From contig NC_059550.1 of assembly GCF_905220415.1 (NCBI RefSeq), forward strand, positions 622,501 to 686,500: a stretch of 64,000 nucleotides of DNA. The letters run 5' to 3'. The notes beneath the pieces were generated by a model that saw only the letters and a program-made list of their open reading frames with translations, was not told the origin of the DNA and made no database searches. Source of the stretch: Colias croceus. Taxonomy: Eukaryota > Arthropoda > Insecta > Lepidoptera > Pieridae. The translations under genes and the position numbers were made by a program. Position 1 is the first letter of the stretch. Every line of letters starts with the position of its first letter. Positions 57,144 through 64,000 of the stretch are shown here, piece after piece.

Positions 57144-57644
57144 AAAGGAAAATAATGTAATAAAATCCTCGAGTTCACTATTTAGAAATAATAATATGAG
57201 ACGTTATATTTTAAGTATCCAGTTAATCATTTTCTATTCTAGCAGTTGTTCTAATTGATAAATTTAAAAAAAAATTGCACTGGTCCTAAATTAATTAATT
57301 TTGACTCGAAATACAGTTGCCTAGTTCCAAGTGATAACAGCAAATAGATAAAATAACCTGCTTGCTTAATTATCTATGTCCTCTAAAAAATATGAATTAT
57401 GAATTACGAGTGAAGCAGACACGAAGATCATAAATTCACATTTACAAATATCTCAATTGGAAAGTGGATTTCTTGCGAGAAATCGCGGGGAAAAATGGAA
57501 TCCATTAATATTGTCTCGTACAATGCATACAATTATCACACGTGCCATTACTGTTTTTTTTTATGAAAATTGTTTTTGGGATATCAATAATTTCTTTAGA
57601 AATTAGAGGGAACTTAAGTTTAATTAACTACTTAAGTTTAATTC

Positions 57645-57849
57645 ATAATAATCATAGTAGAAAACAAAGTCGCTTTCTGTCTCTATGTATGCTTAAATCT
57701 AAAACTAGGTACCTACGCAACGTATTTTGATGCGGTTTTTTTTTAAATAGATAGAGTGAATGAAGAGGATAGTTTTGGTTTATAAGTACCTATAATTTAT
57801 TAGGTTTTAGACACAGCGGGTAAAGCCGCGGGCGGAGTAGAGCTAGTAT
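57645..57849 (-). repeat. Interspersed repeat (AAACAAAGTCGCTTTCTCTG family), copy 3
   Basis: GAAAACAAAGTCGCTTTCTG, GCAACGTATTTTGATGCGGT, TTATTAGGTTTTAGACACAG and GTAAAGCCGCGGGCGGAGTA. Confidence 0.8.
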
Positions 57850-60654
57850 GATAATAAGTTCGTCGTTTGAAATGATTTTTTTTATATACCTATTATTATT
57901 TATATTTTTAGATACTTACCTATGTTTCAACAACCTAAATATCCTTCTTATAAAGTATAGAAAAATGGCATTCCATACCATATAAATCCCGTGCATTTTT
58001 CAGAATGCAATAATTAATTCATGACTAGTGAGCCACCGTTTCTGGAATAAAATCGTTTCATAGGCCTATATATGTATTTGTGGTTTCACGTCCTTCGGCT
58101 TAGATTACGACAAATGATTCATTTAGTTCTTTGAATAGTGCGGTGAGAAAACAATACTTTAATTAGTAGCAAGAAGATCTTAAAAATAGGTTTCAGGTTC
58201 GTATTATACAAACTGTAGCGATAAAATTCGTTTTAATTTTGTTATTTTTCGTATTTTTACTAAAAACACCAACACCAATAATTAATATTTTCGTGTCGTT
58301 TTGCATGCAATGCACATGCATTGTTCTGTTTGTCTTTATAGCAAGGGTACCTTTTAAATATTTTAATTGGACACGACAGCTTTTCATTCAGTTATTATTG
58401 TTCAAAAATCCTGAGCAGCAGGTACCTACTGATAAACATTTCAGACATAAAAAAAACTAATAATAGCTATGTTTTGGTAAATTACACACGTACCTATTTA
58501 CCAATTTCTTAAGAAAATCTTCCTCTATCCATGCAATTATTGGTAATAAATAATAATTATCTGATAAAATAACTAAATAACCAACTGCGAAAGTAATTCT
58601 GTCTATCTCTTATTCACGCCACTTAGGTATGAACCGATTTAGATAATTTAGATGAATTTGGTACAGTGATACTTTGAGAGCCGAGGCAGGGCATAGGATA
58701 GTTTTTCCACTGGAAATCGTTTTCCTTTACGTACTACGCGGGAAAGGCGCGGGTTTCCTTTATCTAAGTATACATATATCAAATAGAAAGAAACAATTTC
58801 ACCGTAATCTTAGTATTTCCCCATGTGTGTTCTATTTTAATTGCTGTTTCTAAGTTGTTACGATTATCGTGATTCAATAATATAATAATTATAACGTAGA
58901 AACACGCACGAGTGCTTTTATATGAGTCACGGTTTTCAGTGACCTTAAAAGGACTTGTTATATTTTAAAAGGAAGTGATAATTTATGATTTAAAAAATAC
59001 AAGATGAGTATGAACCTCGGTCGTTTTTGGGAAAATTAAAATGGCTGGAACGTGACAACGTTTGTGTGGTTTTTTAAAATTCGTTTTCCCGCAGAAACAA
59101 GATTTTCGCGGGAAATGCTTCAAGATTCAGCCATGCACGCGTGACATATAGAGATAATATTCCGAGCCTGGCTTTACATTAAACTTTAAATAGATTTTTA
59201 TTATACATATACAATGCATTACTTTAATAACTGGTTATTTTAAATAAGTATTTCGTGGTAAGTAGTTATTTATTTCTTCCTAGGTATCTAAGCGAGTTGT
59301 TTCTTATTGTATGAAAATATTAAATACATTATGTATTTATGTAGAGATATTAATTTTGGTTAAATATTTTGAATACCTGCAAAAAAATTTCTTCTTTAAC
59401 GATTATTTAATTAGGTAAGTATATTGTATCTTTACGTAGGTATTTAAGCTACTCCTACACGTTTTTTGTGAGACCATTGACTCCTTATTTTGTTGAACTT
59501 GGTGAATGGTGTGTGTTGACGAGTATGCCTATATCGGTAGGTAATAATTTTGTTTATTTGTATGAACGCGCTGATCTCAGGAACGACGGGACGGATTTCA
59601 AACATTATTACCCTGTTGGATATGTACTTAGGTAGGTACGTAATCCCAAAGTGCTATAGAGTATAGACTATGCTAAATTTATGCGTAGAAGGTAGACCGC
59701 TAGTTTTAAGCAAACAAATATAAATACTTTAGTCTTTATTTCATATCCACAGACAAAAATAATAATTAAGTACAAAATAAAATAGCAAAAAATAAAGGTT
59801 AAAATAAAATTAAAAGTCGCGCCAAATGAGGTAGACGGAGCCATTCAGTCTCCGCGAAAGGTTAATTTCATATTATGTAACGATATAGAGCAGCCACGGC
59901 AGTACTTATTCACAAATTAATTATAAATACCTACACACCAGAATGATAAATATATTATGTAAGTACAACGAAGTTTACTTCTACGAAATATATCGTATTT
60001 TCGCGTTGTTATGTTTGGCCCGTTACCAATAAATGTTGTAACTGTTCATCATCTTAGATTTATCCTGTTGGCTGTTTATGTTTAACAAAAAATAGAAAAT
60101 AAGTAGTAAATACTGTTGAGAGTTGCTTTCCTTATTCTAAAACTGGAAATCTTTCTTTCTTTTTGTAATACAAATTCCTAATAAGTAAACAATAATTCGG
60201 CGATAAAATTATCTCAATTTATTTATCATTCGAATTTACATCAGTGAATTTTCTTATTAATCGTAATATTAAAAAGGTTATAGGTTGTATTTATAAGTAT
60301 GGATTGCTGCGATGTACGTTGGTACAATGATAATGTCTTTAGCATTTGAACAATGGGTTCCGATTCCCAGTGCAGACATCTGATAAAATATGGAATAACA
60401 TATTGTAAAGCTGGGTCGCTAATTATGACTTCGAGAATTCGCTTGTAGTGACAATTTTAAGATATAACGTGACGTCATACATCCTATGTATTTGTAAAGT
60501 AATGACTCATCTATGTTTCTGGAATTTTATATAATACTAACTGAAATTGAAATGAAAACCATAAGGATATAATCTGTACTTCTGAAATAAATTTCTAAAT
60601 CCTTAGAATAGCGTGGTCAAAAAACATCGGTTTGTTTACAACATAAACATCTTC
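57850..60654. other. Gene-free AT-rich stretch
   Basis: Only scattered repeat debris is visible, for example a CTACGCGGGAAAGGCGCGGG fragment near 58735. The frame at 58239-58460 is hydrophobic and low in complexity and is not supported as a gene. Confidence 0.5.
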
Positions 60655-60862
60655 AATGGCTGCTGTACACGAGTAGAGTGAACTAGCATTCTACCAAGTA
60701 CCAACTACTCTACTCTACCAGTTTTTGTAGAGTAACTGTTTACTCTACCAACTACTCTACTCTACAAATGGTAAACTACACTAGTATAGTAAGTAGTTAG
60801 TACTCTAGCACTCTACTCTAGAGTTTTTTACTCGTTTACTCTACCCGTGTACAGCAGCCATT
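60655..60862. mobile_element. MITE with AATGGCTGCTGTACACG ends and internal ACTCTAC repeats
   Basis: AATGGCTGCTGTACACGAG plus TAGAGT at the left and ACTCTA plus CCCGTGTACAGCAGCCATT at the right. The interior consists largely of ACTCTAC/GTAGAGT blocks in both orientations (at least ten), so most of the 208 bp can fold back. No coding capacity. Confidence 0.85.
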
Positions 60863-62130
60863 AGTTATTCTCTATATTACTCTACTTATACATATTGTAG
60901 GAATAACGAAGATATTTCACATCATATTCAGAGCGTTGTTGCTATAAAGTTGGGTACATCTACGTGATAATAGACAGGCTTCTAAAAATTTCATAACACA
61001 GTTCAATAGAGGTTTAGTAAATAAATTGAAGGCCGTCAATGATACGTCATCTCACGTAGAGTGCAATGAACTGTGTACTCATGCTGATTTATTGCGAAAT
61101 AGTCTTCATAGTTTTCAAATAATGATTCCTAGAAATGGGGTATTGTCATTGTGTATAGAAGATGGTTCTTAAAGTTGTCTCGCTTATAATTTTAAAACTA
61201 AATAATTTTAAAACATGTCTATAAAAATCTGTGTTAGCTAGGGATAGAGATGAGCATAGAAATCTAAATAACTTTTTAGCTTGCTTATGCTAAATCAAGT
61301 GTCTTTTCTTGCACGATCGCATTTTTAATTTTTTAACTTCAAAGGAAAGTACTTACCTTATAGGTTTTGAAATACATACCTACTGGTATAAATTACCTAT
61401 AATTAAGTATATTATAGTGACGTAAAAGGTATTATCGTCATATATACCATTTTTTGTAAAAATAAGTAAATTTGCATTAAGATTTCCTGTATTAAGAATG
61501 GAAAATGTACGTAGAACTCCATATTTAGTAAAATCGATGATGAATAGAATTCTTTTGAATTTGAGGAAAACACGAATACAAACAAAACATTTTGAACGAT
61601 AAATTATGAGAATTATTTATCTCGTGAAATGTTGGGAATCGGCCAATAGTTAATTATAAATAAACCCTTTCACTCTCACTTCTGCTTTCAACTAATTTTC
61701 CTCAATGAAAATAGTGTTTTTAATGATGTTGCCAAATAACGACGCGTTTTCCGTACATTGAGCATTTCAAAAATAAATTAAAGGGTAAATGGAATATATA
61801 TTTGATGTAAGTAAATAAAATTTCGTTTAATCTCAATTAATATTATAATAATTGGAATTACAATTGGAATCATTTGTGTTTTGTATGTAGGTATGCTGTG
61901 TATGTTTCCACACAAAACCAACTGTAGACCGTACAGATTTCAAAATTTGTTTCACCAAAATGTTTCATCCTCACCGAGGCTATTTTCCATCTCAAGTATT
62001 ATCCGTGCGAAGCCGTGGCAAGAAGCTAGTTACCTTATTATACTCTTTAAATTAGTAACACAGGTAAATATCCGCAAGAACAGATAATGATTTAGGCGGG
62101 CTAATTGATTCGACACTAATAGTGCTAGTA
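60863..62130. other. Gene-free AT-rich stretch
   Basis: Nothing coding was recognised; 61990-62035 is the tail end (GAAGCCGTGGCAAGAAGCTAG) of a CTAGC-type repeat. Confidence 0.5.
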
Positions 62131-62213
62131 CCTTGACCTTCATACTGTATTGTACTTTGTTGTAAACTGGTTTGTCATAGTGTATCTGTGAACTGTGAGC
62201 GATAGATGTGTCC

Positions 62214-62264
62214 ATGTCACACGCAATGGAGCGCGCGGAATATCGCCTAATAGACATGCGCCCT
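62214..62264 (+). CDS. Possible first coding exon of a gene running off the right edge
   Basis: ATG at 62214 (with a second in-frame ATG at 62226) opens 17 codons, MSHAMERAEYRLIDMRP, that end exactly at a CCT|GTGAGT donor in phase 0. The patch is GC-richer than its surroundings and follows a plausible leader. An upstream overlapping ATG in another frame (62206) weakens the case. No family can be named from so few residues, and no second exon is visible before the edge. Confidence 0.35.
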
Positions 62265-63725
62265 GTGAGTTTTTGGCATTTTTTTTTCGAACGCTGACGA
62301 AGGGTTTTGATTTTGGAGTGTGTAAAAGTGATCGGTCGGGCAGTGAGTGTCCAGCTTTTATCAAGTTTACCGGCGAATGATTATAATAAATGTGGAAGGA
62401 AGAATAAATAAATTACATTGACGATATATTATTCAAAATATTAATATTTTTATAAATAACTCCTGTATTTATGATGTTTTATAAAGTGTAAAATTAATTA
62501 TTGATCTTCTAAATGCGTCTGGGATACGGGATACGGAATAGGTATTTTTTCTAGCCGGAGATAGGATAGATGGTCTAGCCAGACATGAGCTTTCATTAAA
62601 ATCTATAACATTTGATTTTTTTTTCATTTTTTCGAAGTGGTTTTCATTGAACTATAATTATTTGCTAACGTGGAATGGGAAATGATCTCATCTATGAATA
62701 TATGACAGTAGGTACGTACAGATATAATAGATATTCTTGTTGGCCACTTATGGATTGGAATTAACATTATTTTATTCTATAAATAAGAAAATATCTTGCT
62801 ATACAGTTTCCTGTATGCAGTTTTATGGCGTTTTCCTGGTTGCTAATTATCATTGTTATAGTTTACTAGAGGTATTGCAGTTGAACATTTTTTATTGTAT
62901 AATTATTTAAGATACAGATCCAAATAGCAGCTCCTTTATATTAATTTATTCGTATTCATAATTTGTATGAAACAGTAATTTTTGACTTTAATTGCTGCAA
63001 TCAATCAATGAATATTTGTAATTTAGCAATCTTTCCTTTTTATGAGTCTCCATCTCTCCTAAAAGATGGCGCTGTGTGTACCAAATTTAGCGCCAATTTT
63101 CTATTTTTTATAATTATTTGTCTACGGTTTTTGTTCATGGCCTCTTCATGGCGGCTTGAATCTAACAAACACACCTTGACACATTACTAAATACAATCTC
63201 AATTATGAGTTGTTTGTCCATACTTCCCCCAGAGTACCTAATTCCCTCAATCATACCAGAACGGATACAAGGCTGTATCACCATGCAATTAGGTTATTAG
63301 CACAATATTAATCGTGAGAATCCGTGGCATTCTGTGCAATAATTAAATGTCAAATGAGTCATTAATAAAGGGAAAACCCTTTTGTCTTGTTCGTGTATTT
63401 TTATTGGACCGCGACCTCTTTTCTTAACCCCCTTAAATTTTGCGACCAGAATTTGTTTTGTTTTTTTTTTCTCAAAATTATAATAAAGTAAAAGTGCTAA
63501 CCTACTTTAAAAGACAAGACAATGAATCCGTAAAACATATCGAAATATCTCCAAAATGTGAAATGAGATATTCGGAAGTATTTCAAAATTTCTAAGCATT
63601 TTTGAAAAAAATTTACAGTATAGAAAATATAAATTGCATCTGCAATGCTATAAAAATAGCTTTTATATTGTCTTCTACTCTCTTTTCTATTTTAATTCAA
63701 TTGCATCAAAGCAAATTTATTGTAT

Positions 63726-64000
63726 ACTAGCTTCCGCCCGCGACTCCGTCCGCGCGGATGTCGGTCTTCGCGTGGATGGTTTATTTCTCCATTTTGAGTA
63801 AATCTGACAATGACATTTTATAAATATCTATCTGACCCAAATACGGCTAGGCCTATAATAATACGCAACGTGTGTTCGCGGTTCTATAGAACAACGTCTA
63901 TGGATAACTGAAAAATTAAGATTTTTTTTTTTCTACGTATTTTTCCAGGATAAAAAGTATCCTATTTTACGCCCAGGATAATAAGGTATAATTATACCAA
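63726..64000 (+). repeat. Interspersed repeat, CTAGCTTCCGCCCGCGACTCC family, cut by right edge
   Basis: Nearly identical to 9832-10120: GACTCCGTCCGCGCGGATGT, GCAACGTGTGTTCGCGGTTC, CCAGGATAAAAAGTATCCTA, GATAATAAGGTATAATTATA. Confidence 0.85.

Noticed and set aside
58239..58460. 73-codon hydrophobic plus-strand frame
   Set aside because: AT-driven composition, no splice or poly(A) context, no family resemblance.
61881..62087. 68-codon plus-strand frame
   Set aside because: It crosses the tail of a CTAGC-type repeat and shows no coding signature.

Overview
The window is nuclear DNA of an insect, most likely a moth or butterfly (Lepidoptera). It is AT-rich, its genes have many small exons with ordinary GT-AG introns, and it is crowded with short interspersed repeats of the type common in lepidopteran genomes: tRNA-headed SINEs, 'CTAGCTTCCGCCCGCG' repeat tails, MITEs and a Jockey-clade LINE. 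The species cannot be named from the sequence alone.

Layout. (1) 1-312: N-terminal part of a mariner-type transposase, cut by the left edge. (2) 1736-21356, minus strand: 19 coding exons of the THADA homologue (DUF2428 family; human THADA / yeast Trm732). The exons join in one open frame of 1137 codons; the C-terminal part lies off the left edge. Its introns hold an intact Jockey-like LINE with both ORFs, a poly(A) tail and a perfect 13-bp target duplication (2295-6751), SINEs, MITEs, a decayed DNA transposon and broken tandem copies of two of its own exons. (3) 23375-26730, minus strand: a two-exon gene for a 586-residue secreted, Q/N/P-rich protein with a clear TATA box and a possible alternative terminal exon in its intron. 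(4) 27-33 kb: no gene; MITEs, a LINE relic and SINE-like repeats. (5) 33472-48164, minus strand: three tandem tetraspanin genes of five coding exons each, all introns phase 0. (6) 48.8-54 kb: a transposon block with two striking non-autonomous elements, a fold-back element made of 255-bp units (50329-51672) and a 1.75-kb terminal-inverted-repeat element with arrays of a GTTTTCGTCC motif near both ends (52109-53861). (7) 56608-57143, plus strand: a small two-exon gene for a 115-residue lysine-rich protein I do not recognise. (8) 57-64 kb: mostly non-coding, with one MITE and a possible first coding exon (62214-62264) of a plus-strand gene leaving the window.

The genes do not form a pathway. 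THADA is a housekeeping HEAT/ARM-like scaffold (tRNA 2'-O-methylation partner; SERCA regulator in flies), the tetraspanins are membrane organisers that arose by local duplication, and the secreted protein is probably lineage-specific. All splice sites were read by eye. The strongest support is that every multi-exon model closes in one frame with consensus donors and acceptors. The most promising undescribed items are the GTTTTCGTCC-array transposon, the 255-bp-unit fold-back element and the exon duplications and transposon-abutted splice sites of THADA.
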